Assembly (NCBI RefSeq): GCF_004331695.1
Contig: NZ_SJSL01000001.1
Span: 1,178,001 to 1,242,000 of the forward strand
From: Pedobacter psychroterrae
GTDB taxonomy: Bacteria > Bacteroidota > Bacteroidia > Sphingobacteriales > Sphingobacteriaceae
DNA length: 64,000 bases
Direction: 5' to 3'
The notes beneath the pieces are model-generated. The model worked only from the letters and a program-made list of their open reading frames with translations, was not told the origin of the DNA and searched no databases. Shown in pieces: positions 17,092 through 26,762 of the stretch (its first letter is position 1; each line of letters opens with the position of its first letter). Position numbers and translations under genes: made by a program.

Positions 17092-18732
17092 ATGGCAAAA
17101 CAAGTAAAATATAATGTAGAAGCCCGTGACGCCCTGAAAAGAGGTGTTGACATTTTGGCCAATGCGGTAAAAGTAACCTTAGGCCCTAAAGGTCGTAATG
17201 TAATTATAGATAAGAAATTTGGTTCACCTGTTATCACTAAAGATGGCGTTACAGTGGCTAAAGAAATCGAATTGAAAGACCCTATTGAAAACATGGGTGC
17301 CCAAATGGTTAAAGAAGTGGCTTCTAAAACTGCTGACATAGCAGGTGACGGAACTACAACTGCAACTGTATTGGCACAGGCCATCGTAACAGCGGGTATT
17401 AAAAACGTAGCTGCTGGTGCAAATCCAATGGATTTGAAACGCGGTATCGACAAAGCGGTAACTGCAATCGTTGAAAACTTAAGATCTCAGTCGCAAACTG
17501 TAGGTGAGGACAATAACAAAATCAAACAGGTAGCTTCTATTTCGGCTAACAATGATGAGGTTATCGGTGCTTTAATTGCAGAGGCAATGGGTAAAGTAGG
17601 TAAAGATGGTGTAATCACTGTGGAAGAGGCGAAAGGTACTGAAACTGAAGTAAAAACAGTAGAAGGTATGCAGTTTGACCGTGGTTATTTGTCTCCATAC
17701 TTTGTAACCAATGCGGACAAAATGGAAGCGGAATTAGAAAACCCTTACATTTTGATCTATGACAAAAAGATCAGCAACATGAAAGAATTGTTGCCTGTAT
17801 TGGAAAAACAAGTTCAAACAGGTAAACCTTTATTGATCATAGCTGAAGATCTTGACGGCGAAGCTTTAGCTACTTTGGTAGTGAACAAGATCCGCGGATC
17901 TCTGAAAGTAGTAGCCGTTAAAGCTCCTGGTTTTGGCGACCGTCGTAAAGCCATGTTAGAAGACATCGCGATCTTAACTGGTGGTACAGTGATCTCTGAA
18001 GAAAGAGGATATAAATTAGAAAATGCTGACCTTACCTATTTAGGTACTGCTGAGAAAGTACTTGTTGATAAAGACAATACTACTATCATCAACGGTGCTG
18101 GTCAGTCTGAAGACATCAAAGCGCGTGTTAACCAGATCAAGGCTCAGATTGAGACCACTACATCTGATTATGACAAAGAGAAATTACAAGAGCGTCTGGC
18201 TAAATTAGCTGGCGGTGTTGCAGTTCTTTATGTTGGTGCTGCTTCTGAAGTAGAAATGAAAGAGAAAAAAGACCGTGTTGATGATGCATTACATGCAACC
18301 CGCGCTGCGGTTGAAGAAGGTATCGTAGCTGGTGGTGGTGTTGCTTTCATCCGTGCGATTGAAGCATTGGAAGGCATGAAAGGCATCAATGATGATGAAA
18401 CTACAGGTATTCAGATCATTCGCCGTGCAATCGAAGAGCCTCTACGTCAAATCTGCCAAAACGCAGGTATTGAAGGTTCTATCGTAGTACAAAAAGTTAA
18501 AGAAGGTACTGCCGACTTTGGCTATAATGCACGTACTGATGTATATGAGAATTTAATTGCTGCTGGTGTAATTGACCCAACTAAAGTTGGTCGTGTTGCA
18601 TTAGAGAACGCAGCTTCTATCGCGGCTATGTTATTGACCACTGAAGTGGTATTGGCTGACGATCCTGAAGATGCTCCTGCAGGTGGCGGTATGCCTCCAA
18701 TGGGCGGCGGCGGTATGGGCGGCATGATGTAA
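17092..18732 (+). CDS. groEL: chaperonin GroEL
   Basis: A 546-residue 60-kDa chaperonin. Visible landmarks: ATP-site [10 protein letters not shown] and [11 protein letters not shown] near the N-terminus, [14 protein letters not shown] (about 85-98), the apical [12 protein letters not shown] region, [17 protein letters not shown] (about 400-416) and the C-terminal Gly/Met tail ending GGMGGMM. The length is normal for a bacterial group I chaperonin. It forms an operon with groES and ends at a strong palindromic terminator. Confidence 0.98.
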   Translation: MAKQVKYNVEARDALKRGVDILANAVKVTLGPKGRNVIIDKKFGSPVITKDGVTVAKEIELKDPIENMGAQMVKEVASKTADIAGDGTTTATVLAQAIVTAGIKNVAAGANPMDLKRGIDKAVTAIVENLRSQSQTVGEDNNKIKQVASISANNDEVIGALIAEAMGKVGKDGVITVEEAKGTETEVKTVEGMQFDRGYLSPYFVTNADKMEAELENPYILIYDKKISNMKELLPVLEKQVQTGKPLLIIAEDLDGEALATLVVNKIRGSLKVVAVKAPGFGDRRKAMLEDIAILTGGTVISEERGYKLENADLTYLGTAEKVLVDKDNTTIINGAGQSEDIKARVNQIKAQIETTTSDYDKEKLQERLAKLAGGVAVLYVGAASEVEMKEKKDRVDDALHATRAAVEEGIVAGGGVAFIRAIEALEGMKGINDDETTGIQIIRRAIEEPLRQICQNAGIEGSIVVQKVKEGTADFGYNARTDVYENLIAAGVIDPTKVGRVALENAASIAAMLLTTEVVLADDPEDAPAGGGMPPMGGGGMGGMM

Positions 18733-18746
18733 TCATTCGCTTTACA

Positions 18747-18788
18747 GTTCATAAAAAAACCCGCTTTATAGCGGGTTTTTTTATGAAC
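18747..18788 (+). terminator. bidirectional terminator after groEL
   Basis: 18747-18764 (GTTCATAAAAAAACCCGC) is the exact reverse complement of 18771-18788, with the loop TTTATA. The 5-bp GC core with flanking A- and T-runs makes an efficient terminator in either direction; the 18-bp perfect stem is longer than usual. Confidence 0.9.
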
Positions 18789-18809
18789 TTTTTTTATTGT
18801 TGACTTTCA

Positions 18810-18883
18810 CGTCATCTCGACGGAGCGGAGCGACGAGAGATTCTTGTATTTTCCAAAGATCTCTCCTTTGGTTCGAGATGACG
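18810..18883. repeat. palindromic REP-like element with GTCATCTCGA ends
   Basis: CGTCATCTCGA (18810-18820) pairs with TCGAGATGACG (18873-18883), and an inner GAGAGAT (18835-18841) pairs with ATCTCTC (18859-18865). A repetitive CGGAGCGGAGCGACG stretch sits between the left arms. This is the layout of short dispersed palindromic elements that sit between genes in many Bacteroidota. A related element is at 62680-62788. Confidence 0.6.
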
Positions 18884-18958
18884 GGTTCATAGCCCGGGCT
18901 GAGGTAGCAATTAATTTCAAACGTAGCTGCAGTTATCAAAACTGCCCTTATTTTTTGT

Positions 18959-18966
18959 TAGTTTTG
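18959..18966 (+). promoter_or_regulatory. -7 element (TAGTTTTG) of sdaA
   Basis: TAGTTTTG matches TAnnTTTG; the predicted transcript start is within a base or two of the ATG at 18974, so the mRNA may be leaderless. No good -33 TTG was found at the right distance, so confidence is limited. Confidence 0.35.
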
Positions 18967-18973
18967 TAAGACT

Positions 18974-20401
18974 ATGCAAAGGGAACAGATCTCAGTATTT
19001 GATATTTTTAAGATCGGCATCGGGCCTTCCAGTTCACATACTTTGGGCCCCTGGAGGGCCGCGCAACAGTTCACTGCATTCCTGAAAGCACAAGGACTGA
19101 TGGAGCAGACTGAACAAGTAAAGATTTTACTGTATGGCTCACTGGCTAAGACCGGTAAGGGCCATGGAACAGATATAGCCATATTGTTGGGCCTTGCCGG
19201 TGCCGATCCGGTTACATTTGATGTAAATGCAATAGACAGCACCATCGAAACCATTAAAAATGATCAGTTGCTAAAACTGGCAGATGAAAAGCTTATCACG
19301 TTTAATTACGAAGAGGACCTGATCTTTCTTTTCTTTGAAAGTTTGCCTTTTCATCCCAATGCGGTTACTTTTCAAGCCTTTTTGAGTAATGGAAAGGCTG
19401 TTTCAGAAACGTACTATTCTATTGGGGGTGGTTTTGTAGTTAAGGAAGGCGAAAACGGGAATGAAAAGACGCAGGTAGATCTGCCCTTTCCGATAGAGAA
19501 GGCGGGCGATTTGCTGCACTGGTGCCTGACCACAGGATTAAAGGTTTCTGAAGTGGTGATGGAGAATGAATCGGCCTGGCGCCAGGAGAAGGAAACCCGT
19601 AGCGGTATTATCCAGCACTTTAAAGTTATGAAGGAATGCATCTACCGTGGCTGTCATACTCCCGGGGTATTGCCGGGGGGACTGAATGTAGCGCGTAGGG
19701 CGTCGGCACTCAATAGAAAGCTGATCGGTAGCACTGGATATTCAGATTATGAGAGTTGGGTAATGGCAATCAGGCAGGGAGGTAATGGCTTTAACTATAT
19801 CCTTGACTGGGTAAGCTGCTTTGCCCTTGCGGTAAATGAAGAGAATGCTTCTTTTGGCCGGGTAGTAACTGCACCTACCAATGGTGCTGCAGGTGTAATC
19901 CCGGCGGTGCTGCAGTATTACATTACTTTTTGTGATGGTTTTACTGAAGAGCGGATTATGCAGTTCATTGCCTGCGCTTCTGAAATAGGAAGTATTTTTA
20001 AGAAAGGGGCGACCATATCCGCCGCAATGGGGGGATGTCAGGCAGAGATCGGTGTGTCATCAGCGATGGCTGCGGCAGCGCTGACGGAATGCATGGGAGG
20101 TTCGCAAAGACAGGTGTTAATGGCCGCGGAGATTGCTATGGAGCATCACCTGGGGCTCACCTGCGATCCCATAGGCGGACTGGTACAGATCCCCTGTATA
20201 GAAAGAAACACCATGGGGGCAATTAAAGCCATTACTGCCAGCCAGCTGGCTTTGCAGAGCAATCCTGATAAAGCGAAGGTAAGTCTGGATGCTGTAGTAA
20301 ATACCATGTGGGAGACAGCCCTGGATATGAACTCTAAATATAAGGAAACGTCTGATGGCGGACTGGCAACGAATATTCCTATCAGTTTGCCGGAGTGCTA
20401 A
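18974..20401 (+). CDS. sdaA: L-serine ammonia-lyase, iron-sulfur dependent, single-chain
   Basis: A 475-residue enzyme converting L-serine to pyruvate and ammonia with a 4Fe-4S cluster. The beta domain opens with [20 protein letters not shown]. The catalytic alpha domain carries [34 protein letters not shown] and [20 protein letters not shown], with cysteines in place for cluster binding. The fused alpha-beta arrangement is the usual single-chain form. It is convergent with the esterase-like gene downstream (19-base gap, no terminator visible). Confidence 0.95.
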   Translation: MQREQISVFDIFKIGIGPSSSHTLGPWRAAQQFTAFLKAQGLMEQTEQVKILLYGSLAKTGKGHGTDIAILLGLAGADPVTFDVNAIDSTIETIKNDQLLKLADEKLITFNYEEDLIFLFFESLPFHPNAVTFQAFLSNGKAVSETYYSIGGGFVVKEGENGNEKTQVDLPFPIEKAGDLLHWCLTTGLKVSEVVMENESAWRQEKETRSGIIQHFKVMKECIYRGCHTPGVLPGGLNVARRASALNRKLIGSTGYSDYESWVMAIRQGGNGFNYILDWVSCFALAVNEENASFGRVVTAPTNGAAGVIPAVLQYYITFCDGFTEERIMQFIACASEIGSIFKKGATISAAMGGCQAEIGVSSAMAAAALTECMGGSQRQVLMAAEIAMEHHLGLTCDPIGGLVQIPCIERNTMGAIKAITASQLALQSNPDKAKVSLDAVVNTMWETALDMNSKYKETSDGGLATNIPISLPEC

Positions 20402-20420
20402 ACCGGTTTGTCTGAAGAGC

Positions 20421-21221
20421 TTATCGCTTAAAAACCTTTAGTACCGCAGGGGCAACGTTTGCTCCCCAGTCGAGGTACATGTTGCCAGAAGGGTGCAGCC
20501 CGTCTGATGCAACCAGGCTATTGTCAGTTGCGGCATTTCGCGAAGCCGGGGTAATATCGGTATAGCTGATTCCCAATGTAAGGGTCTCTTCCTTATTGAT
20601 CGCATTAAAGGCGTCTATCTCCTGCGAGATCATTTGCTGGTCGCGACCGCTTTGTTTGCCAAAAGGAGTAACTCCCCAGTCGGGAATAGAGACTACAAAG
20701 ACATGTGTTTTGTCGCCATTCGCGTAGTCGATCGCGGTCTGCAACAGCTCTTTAAATTCCTTGCGGTATTTATCTTTTGATTCTCCCCTGTACTGGTTAT
20801 TGACGCCGATCAGCAGGGTTACGAAATTGAATTTCCGTATCCCGCCAGATACTTTGATGGCGTCTAGCAGCTCGCTAGTGGTCCAGCCCGTTCTGGCAAT
20901 TATGACTGGAGGGTTGATTATCAAGCCTGCTTTTTCAAGTTGCTTAACCAGTTGCGCAGGGAAAATTTGTGGACGGTCTACAGATTCACCAATGGTATAG
21001 GAATCTCCAAGAGCAAGGTAGTTGAGCTGTTTACCCAGATTTGGGTCGACAGGCTTTGTAGTAGTATCCATAGGCTTTTTAACAGTGTCTGCCGGTTTTT
21101 TGGTCGTATCTGCCACCTTAACTAGTGTATCGGCAGGAAGTCTCTCATTGTTCATTGGTATTATCCCTTTTTTGCAGGCCAATAATAAGCATAAACTCAG
21201 AAATACTGTAAATACCTTCAT
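20421..21221 (-). CDS. SGNH/GDSL hydrolase lipoprotein
   Basis: A 266-residue exported hydrolase. Lipoprotein signal FLSLCLLLACKKG, Cys 16. A linker of Lys/Thr/Pro/Asp-rich near-repeats (VADTTKKPADTVKKPMDTTT) spans about 36-60 and probably lifts the enzyme off the membrane. The catalytic domain shows block I GDSYTIGES (nucleophile S74), the block III-like GVNNQYRG and block V SDGLHPSGN with the Asp/His pair. The fold hydrolyses esters, possibly acyl or acetyl groups on glycans; the substrate is not evident. Confidence 0.85.
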   Translation of the reverse strand: MKVFTVFLSLCLLLACKKGIIPMNNERLPADTLVKVADTTKKPADTVKKPMDTTTKPVDPNLGKQLNYLALGDSYTIGESVDRPQIFPAQLVKQLEKAGLIINPPVIIARTGWTTSELLDAIKVSGGIRKFNFVTLLIGVNNQYRGESKDKYRKEFKELLQTAIDYANGDKTHVFVVSIPDWGVTPFGKQSGRDQQMISQEIDAFNAINKEETLTLGISYTDITPASRNAATDNSLVASDGLHPSGNMYLDWGANVAPAVLKVFKR

Positions 21222-21257
21222 ACCTATAAATACGAGAGCGGGAGTAATGCGGATTGC

Positions 21258-21953
21258 CTAATATAGCTCCATGCCGAAAAGATGGGCGATGTGCTGTTTT
21301 AATCTGTCTTTTACCTCGTCCATGTTAAGTGCAGCACCTAGTTCCCTTTGCATGGATGTTACCTCCTTATCGTCTATACCACAGGGCACGATGTTGCCGA
21401 AATAATCAAGATCGGTATTCACATTTAAAGCAAAACCATGCATGGTAACCCAGCGGCTGCACCTTACGCCCAATGCGCAGATCTTGCGGGCCTTATCATT
21501 GTCGGCATCCAGCCATACCCCGGTAAAACCGGAATAGCGGCCCGAGGAGATGCCGTAATCTGCCAGTGTCAGGATTACCGCCTCTTCCAGTGTCCTCAGA
21601 TAAAGATGGATGTCGGTAAAGAAGTTGTCCAGATCCAGAATGGGATAGCCTACAATCTGCCCGGGACCATGATAGGTGATGTCGCCCCCGCGATTGATTT
21701 TATAGTAACTGGCCTGCTTTTTCTCAAGCCCGGCCTCGTCCAGCAGCAGGTTTTCAGGCTGGCCGCTTTTCCCCAGGGTATAGACATGAGGGTGTTCGCA
21801 GAATATGAGATAGTTGGGCGTGGGCAACTGTAAGCTTTCCGTCCGGTTACGGGTTTTTACCGCGACAGTCTGGTCGAAGATCGCTCCCTGCCTGGCCCAT
21901 GCATCCTGATAATCAGTCAGTCCCCAGTCTATAAATTCAGTTTTTTTGTTCAT
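21258..21953 (-). CDS. lipB: lipoyl(octanoyl) transferase
   Basis: A 231-residue enzyme that transfers octanoate from acyl carrier protein to lipoyl domains, the first step of lipoate synthesis. Seen: DYQDAWARQ near the start, CEHPHVYTLGKSGQPENLL (about 52-70), RGGDITYHGPGQIVGYPIL (about 88-106), the MHGFALNVNTDL segment and the catalytic Cys in IVPCGIDDKEVTS. It lies 11 bases after the phosphopantetheinyl transferase gene on the same strand. The pairing makes sense, because the transferase would activate the acyl carrier protein that supplies the octanoyl donor. Confidence 0.95.
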   Translation of the reverse strand: MNKKTEFIDWGLTDYQDAWARQGAIFDQTVAVKTRNRTESLQLPTPNYLIFCEHPHVYTLGKSGQPENLLLDEAGLEKKQASYYKINRGGDITYHGPGQIVGYPILDLDNFFTDIHLYLRTLEEAVILTLADYGISSGRYSGFTGVWLDADNDKARKICALGVRCSRWVTMHGFALNVNTDLDYFGNIVPCGIDDKEVTSMQRELGAALNMDEVKDRLKQHIAHLFGMELY

Positions 21954-21964
21954 GCTGCAGAAGG

Positions 21965-22606
21965 TTAGGCTACCACGTACCCAAGCATATAACCATCATC
22001 TGTTTTGAAGTAGTTTACAGTCAGTTCCCTGCTGCCTTCCTGCAGGTCGACAAGCGCATTCAGCATGCCCTTATCTTTGAGTTTGAATGGCTTGATGTGT
22101 ATGTCCTGTTTAAATTCCAGGCCCTTCCTTCCATTCCATTTGTAAATGGCTTCTTTGGCGCACCAGCATACATAGAGGCCATTTGTGTTATCGCCTATTT
22201 GTTTTTGTGCAAGTTCCACATCTGACAGGAATTTCTGTTTGATACTCTTGATCTTGTGCTTGATCAGCTCGATGTCTACCCCCACTTTCTTAGTCTTGCT
22301 GATGATCACGGCCGCATAGTCGTAGGAGTGGCTCAGGGAAATTTCATAACCAAGAGCAGGGAGATAAGGTTTGCCATGATCGTCCATTCGGCAATCTATG
22401 TATTCATCCGTATTGAGCAGGGTCCTGAGCAGAACGCGGGTACTCAGCCAATGTAATAAACGCTTGCCATTATTTAAAGAAGCAATGACATCCAGCTCAT
22501 GCTGTTTCAGTTGCAGACCTGCGGTCAACGCTGCTTCGGTCTCTTCGATCTTCCATACTGCCAGCATGGTGTCATCGTCAATATTTTTGTTAAAAACTAC
22601 AGGCAT
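21965..22606 (-). CDS. 4'-phosphopantetheinyl transferase superfamily protein
   Basis: About 213 residues from ATG 22606. An upstream in-frame TTG at 22630 overlaps a -7 box and is unlikely to be the start. Family motifs are present: ISLSHSYDYAAVIIS, the magnesium-binding GVDIELI, and the WCAKEAIYKWNGRKGLEF helix that positions the catalytic acid and lysine. It has the size of a Sfp/Gsp-type enzyme, larger than AcpS, and would transfer the phosphopantetheine arm from CoA to carrier proteins. Co-transcription with lipB is likely. Confidence 0.87.
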   Translation of the reverse strand: MPVVFNKNIDDDTMLAVWKIEETEAALTAGLQLKQHELDVIASLNNGKRLLHWLSTRVLLRTLLNTDEYIDCRMDDHGKPYLPALGYEISLSHSYDYAAVIISKTKKVGVDIELIKHKIKSIKQKFLSDVELAQKQIGDNTNGLYVCWCAKEAIYKWNGRKGLEFKQDIHIKPFKLKDKGMLNALVDLQEGSRELTVNYFKTDDGYMLGYVVA

Positions 22607-22627
22607 CTCTATTTTAGAAAAACTATG

Positions 22628-22635
22628 CAAAAGTA
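22628..22635 (-). promoter_or_regulatory. -7 element (TACTTTTG) for the PPTase-lipB pair
   Basis: Read on the minus strand, TACTTTTG matches TAnnTTTG; a TTTG lies 24 bases further upstream. Transcription would start near 22621, downstream of the TTG at 22630, which supports the ATG at 22606 as the translation start. Confidence 0.4.
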
Positions 22636-22720
22636 TCTTAAATTAATCATAATTTCGCCCAAATACTTTAAAGTGATTATTCCACCTGCTTTATTGTCCT
22701 TAAAAACCATATAAACCAAC

Positions 22721-23257
22721 ATGATACTGTCAGATAAGCGAATCCTGGAAGAAATAGACAAAGGGACTATTATAATTGAGCCCTTTGATCCGGAATGTCT
22801 TGGTACCAATTCATATGACGTTCATCTGGGCAAATACCTTGCAACCTATAAGGACAGGGTATTGGATGCAAAGGCACATAATCAAATAGATCATTTTGAA
22901 ATCCCTAAGGATGGCTTTGTACTTCACCCCGGTACTTTATACCTTGGCGTAACACTGGAATATACAGAAACGCATGCCCATATTCCATTTTTGGAAGGCA
23001 AATCCAGTACGGGCAGGCTGGGTATAGATATCCATGCTACCGCAGGAAAAGGAGATGTGGGCTTTTGTAATACCTGGACACTTGAAATATCCTGTGCACA
23101 GCCGGTAAAGGTGTATGCAGGGATGCCGATAGGGCAGTTGATCTACTTTATGGTAGCCGGTGAAATAGAGACCATGTACAATGCAAAAAGCAACGCCAAA
23201 TACAATAATAAAACCACCAAGCCGGTAGAAAGCATGATGTGGAAGAATAGGTTTTAG
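22721..23257 (+). CDS. dcd: dCTP deaminase
   Basis: A 178-residue homotrimeric enzyme converting dCTP to dUTP for thymidylate synthesis. Landmarks: ILSDKRILEEIDKGTIIIEPFD at the N-terminus, the LGTNSYDVHLG motif, the active-site GKSSTGRLGIDIHATAG (about 90-106) and TLEIS containing the catalytic Glu. Length and order agree with Dcd. It is transcribed divergently from the PPTase gene across about 115 bases. Confidence 0.95.
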   Translation: MILSDKRILEEIDKGTIIIEPFDPECLGTNSYDVHLGKYLATYKDRVLDAKAHNQIDHFEIPKDGFVLHPGTLYLGVTLEYTETHAHIPFLEGKSSTGRLGIDIHATAGKGDVGFCNTWTLEISCAQPVKVYAGMPIGQLIYFMVAGEIETMYNAKSNAKYNNKTTKPVESMMWKNRF

Positions 23258-23305
23258 CCTCATTTTTATATATATTAGGGTTTTGTAACGCTATTGCCCT
23301 TTTAG

Positions 23306-25990
23306 ATGAAATATAAATTATTCTTTCCGCTCCTGACCTTGCTTGTCCTTGTTTTTGCGCTTGGTTATAAATCAGATGACGACCCATTTGCTGCTCTGCT
23401 TAAAAAGCTGGAGACCTATCTTGAAAAGTATCCGCAAGAGAAGGTGCACATTCATCTGGATAAGCCTTATTATGCAATTGGCGATGACATCTGGGTGAAG
23501 GCTTACGTAATGAATGCACAAACCTCAGCCCCTTCCAGCATTAGCTCTGCCATTTATGTAGAGCTGCTCAATGAAAAGGATTCCATAAAACAGCAATTGA
23601 AACTACCCCTTGTTTCCGGGCTTAGCTGGGGAGATTTTAAACTCCCTGATTCTTTGGCAGAAGGAAATTATAGAATCCGGGCCTACACACAGTGGATGAA
23701 GAATGCGGGGACCGAATTCTTCTTTGATAAGATCATTAAAATTGGTAATTCCTGGTCGAACAGTGTTTTTACCAGTACCAACTATGCTTTCAGTAAGCAG
23801 AATGCAGCGGAGAAAGTGGAAGCAAATATCAAATTTACAGATAAAGAAGGCAAGGCCTATGCGGCAAATAATGTGGAATATGAAGTTCAGCTAAATTCCA
23901 GAAACATTGCAAAAGGCAAGGCTACCACAAATGAGCAGGGAGAAATCAATATCAGTTTCTTAAATAATCAGCCGGCCATCTACAAATCAGGTAAAATTGT
24001 TGCTACTTTGACCTTGCCCGACAAAAAGAAAATTGTGAAGAATATTCCGATTAAGGCAACCTCAAATAATGTGGATGTACAGTTTTTTCCTGAAAGCGGC
24101 AACCTGGTAGAGGGCCTTCCAAATAAGGTAGGCATCAAGGCAGTAAATGCTTCAGGCCTTGGAGAGGATGTGAGTGGTGTGATCGTGGATGTAGAGGGAA
24201 CGGAGGTGAATAAATTCGAAACACAGCACCTGGGCATGGGAAGTTTTGTGATCAATCCTCAGCCTGGCAAACTGTATTTTGCGAAAGTAAAGTTCAAAGA
24301 TGGCTCAGAAGGCAAATTTAATCTTCCGCGGGCGTTGGCAAGCGGATATCTCATTACAGTGAACAGTACCACCGACAATGTGGTTGCCAAAATATTAATG
24401 ACAGCAGATCTCGTAGGAAAAGGAGAGCTGAAATTAGTGGCCCTGTACAATGGCAATGTGCTTTTTGTATCCCGGTCGCCATCCCAGAAGCAGATCATTA
24501 CCACAAATATCCCTAAGAAGGACCTGCCTGCAGGGATTATCCAGTTTACTGCTTTCTCTGAAACCAATATGCCGATAGCGGAAAGGCTGGTGTTTGTAAA
24601 TAACAATTCGAATGCCATCAGTGCAACGCTTGGCACGGCAAGGCAAAGCTACGAAAGGAAGGAAAAAGTAAGTGTAAACCTTAAGGCCCTATTTGAAGGT
24701 AAGCCAGTTCAGGGCAGTTTCTCTGTTTCGGTGACCAATACAGCCTCAGTAAAGCCTGATCTGGAAAATGAAAGTAATATATTCACTTCTCTGCTACTTA
24801 GCTCGGACCTGGCCGGCTATATAGAAAAACCCAATTATTATTTTCTTAATAAGGAACCAAAGACACAGCAGGATCTTGACAACCTGATGCTTACCCAGGG
24901 TTGGAGAAGGGTGCTGTGGAAAAATGTTATTGCCGGCGTATTGCCTGCTTCCAGTTTCCAGGCAGAAAAATCCTTAAAGATCAGCGGGACTGTTACCACT
25001 TTGGGAGGCAAGCCTGTGCCAAATAGTAAAGTTTCCTTATTTTCTTCCAGCGGTGGTTTTTTTGCCATCGATACCCTAACCGATGCACAAGGGAAGTTTA
25101 ACTTTGACAACATGAGCTTCGGCGACAGCACCAAGTTTGTAGTACAGGCACGTACCGAAAAAGGGAAGCGAAATCTGGAGATTAAAGTGGATGTGGTGTC
25201 AGGGCAGCTGGTTACCAAGAGTAAAAATGCAGGGGATGTAACGGTGAATGTGAATGAATCTATAGCCAGTTACCTGAAGCAGAGCGACAACTATTTTGAT
25301 GAACTAGCCAAACGGGGCGTGCTTGAAAGAACAATCATGCTGAAAGAAGTGAACATCGTAGAAAAGAAGAACCCTGCCAAGAACTCAACGAACTTAAATG
25401 GGGGAGGAAATGCGGATGCGGTAATTACTGCGGAACAATTGGGTACCTGTCCTACGCTTACGATCTGCCTTCAGGGCAGGGTGGCCGGCCTTTTGTTTAA
25501 AGCAGGTGTTCCCTACCTGCTTAGAAATGGAAATATTCCGATGACGATCATGCTGGACGGAATGGATGTCGGTGCTGATTTTCTGGACAATATCCCGCCT
25601 TCTGATGTAGAGACCATAGAAGTCTTAAAATCTATCAACTACACCACCATTTATGGAAGCCGCGGTGCGGGTGGAATATTGGTAATCACCACAAAAAGAG
25701 GGGGCGGCATGTCTGGTATCTCTTCTTATACCCCAGGCATCGTCACCTATGCGCCAAAGGGATTTTATACACCAAGACTATTTTATTCCCCTCAATATGA
25801 CGTGGCCGATAGCAGGCCCGACTTTAGGTCTACCATTTACTGGAACCCGCATGTAGTGACGGCAGAAAATGGAGAAGCCGTACTGGAATATTATAATTCG
25901 GACGAAACAGGAACCTATAGGGTGGTGCTGGAAGGTATAGATATGCTTGGAAATATAGCACGCAGTGTTTATACTTACGAAGTCAAATAA
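23306..25990 (+). CDS. MG2-domain / TonB-plug chimera without a barrel
   Basis: An 894-residue exported protein. A signal-like hydrophobic N-terminus is followed by KYPQEKVHIHLDKPYYAIGDDIWVKAYV, the opening of an alpha-2-macroglobulin MG2-like domain (about 40-145), and further immunoglobulin-like domains. A carboxypeptidase-like domain (about 555-640, ISGTVTTLGGKPVPNSKVS) is next. Then comes an isolated TonB plug domain (about 710-800, VAGLLFKAG, IMLDGMDVGADFL, YGSRGAGGILVITTKRG). Only about 95 residues follow the plug, so no 22-strand barrel is present. Such proteins recur in Bacteroidota; the role (perhaps a lid or partner for a separate barrel) is unknown. Confidence 0.8.
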   Translation: MKYKLFFPLLTLLVLVFALGYKSDDDPFAALLKKLETYLEKYPQEKVHIHLDKPYYAIGDDIWVKAYVMNAQTSAPSSISSAIYVELLNEKDSIKQQLKLPLVSGLSWGDFKLPDSLAEGNYRIRAYTQWMKNAGTEFFFDKIIKIGNSWSNSVFTSTNYAFSKQNAAEKVEANIKFTDKEGKAYAANNVEYEVQLNSRNIAKGKATTNEQGEINISFLNNQPAIYKSGKIVATLTLPDKKKIVKNIPIKATSNNVDVQFFPESGNLVEGLPNKVGIKAVNASGLGEDVSGVIVDVEGTEVNKFETQHLGMGSFVINPQPGKLYFAKVKFKDGSEGKFNLPRALASGYLITVNSTTDNVVAKILMTADLVGKGELKLVALYNGNVLFVSRSPSQKQIITTNIPKKDLPAGIIQFTAFSETNMPIAERLVFVNNNSNAISATLGTARQSYERKEKVSVNLKALFEGKPVQGSFSVSVTNTASVKPDLENESNIFTSLLLSSDLAGYIEKPNYYFLNKEPKTQQDLDNLMLTQGWRRVLWKNVIAGVLPASSFQAEKSLKISGTVTTLGGKPVPNSKVSLFSSSGGFFAIDTLTDAQGKFNFDNMSFGDSTKFVVQARTEKGKRNLEIKVDVVSGQLVTKSKNAGDVTVNVNESIASYLKQSDNYFDELAKRGVLERTIMLKEVNIVEKKNPAKNSTNLNGGGNADAVITAEQLGTCPTLTICLQGRVAGLLFKAGVPYLLRNGNIPMTIMLDGMDVGADFLDNIPPSDVETIEVLKSINYTTIYGSRGAGGILVITTKRGGGMSGISSYTPGIVTYAPKGFYTPRLFYSPQYDVADSRPDFRSTIYWNPHVVTAENGEAVLEYYNSDETGTYRVVLEGIDMLGNIARSVYTYEVK

Positions 25991-25998
25991 TTGAAGAA

Positions 25999-26760
25999 AT
26001 GAATACAATAAGAGTCACCATAAAAGATCATCTGGCCATTATTACCTTGGACAGGGGCAAATCGAATGCTTTAAACGGTGAGATGATTACCGAATTGAAC
26101 GACATGCTGGTCAATATTGCTACTGACCAGAACATTGCCGGAGTGATCATCACCGGCAAGGAGCATTTCTTTTCTGCCGGTCTGGACCTGATAGAGCTGT
26201 ATAACTATTCTGAGTCTGAAGCAAGCGCTTTCTGGAATTTGTTTTTAGCATTTAGTGCTACCATCACCGCCTTCCCAAAGCCACTGGTAGCTGCTGTAAA
26301 CGGACACAGTCCGGCAGGTGGGTGTGTGATTGCACTCGCATGTGACTATAGGGTCATGGCTGAAGGAAAATACATTATAGGCTTAAATGAAGTTCCCGTT
26401 GGGATTATTGTGCCCAACAGTATTTTTAAACTTTACTCCTTTTGGATTGGTCAGGCCAATGCTACCAGAAGTTTGCTGGAAGGTAAGTTGTTCTCTCCGG
26501 AGGAAGCATTTGAGATCGGACTGGTAGATGAACTGGCAAATCCTGCAAGCATAGTTACCACAGCTGAACGTAAGATCAGGAAATACATGGGTATGGAACG
26601 CAATACCTGGTCGCAGAGTAAACTGAATATCAGAAGAGACCTGATTGCAGCGACTGCTGCAGATCAAAGTAAAGATCTGGAGGCCATGCTGAAACAATGG
26701 TGGTCGCCATCTACCCGTAGCATTCTCAAAACAATTATTGATAACCTTCAAAAGAAATAG
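25999..26760 (+). CDS. enoyl-CoA hydratase/isomerase family protein
   Basis: A 253-residue crotonase-fold protein. The CoA-binding and oxyanion-hole segments are seen: LDRGKSNALNGEMI near residue 15, GKEHFFSAGLDLIEL (about 54-68) and AAVNGHSPAGGCVIALACDY (about 99-118). The position of the usual first catalytic Glu is occupied by Ser (GHSPAGG), and the C-terminal part has NEVPVGIIVP. The family includes hydratases, delta3-delta2 isomerases and thioesterases; the loss of that Glu favours isomerase-like chemistry over hydration. The next gene starts 2 bases later and is a dienoyl-CoA-reductase-like SDR, so the pair fits unsaturated fatty-acid beta-oxidation. Confidence 0.85.
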   Translation: MNTIRVTIKDHLAIITLDRGKSNALNGEMITELNDMLVNIATDQNIAGVIITGKEHFFSAGLDLIELYNYSESEASAFWNLFLAFSATITAFPKPLVAAVNGHSPAGGCVIALACDYRVMAEGKYIIGLNEVPVGIIVPNSIFKLYSFWIGQANATRSLLEGKLFSPEEAFEIGLVDELANPASIVTTAERKIRKYMGMERNTWSQSKLNIRRDLIAATAADQSKDLEAMLKQWWSPSTRSILKTIIDNLQKK

Positions 26761-26762
26761 CC

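Noticed and set aside
22607..22630. TTG start at 22630 for the phosphopantetheinyl transferase gene
   Set aside because: It overlaps a TAnnTTTG -7 element and lies upstream of the likely transcript start.
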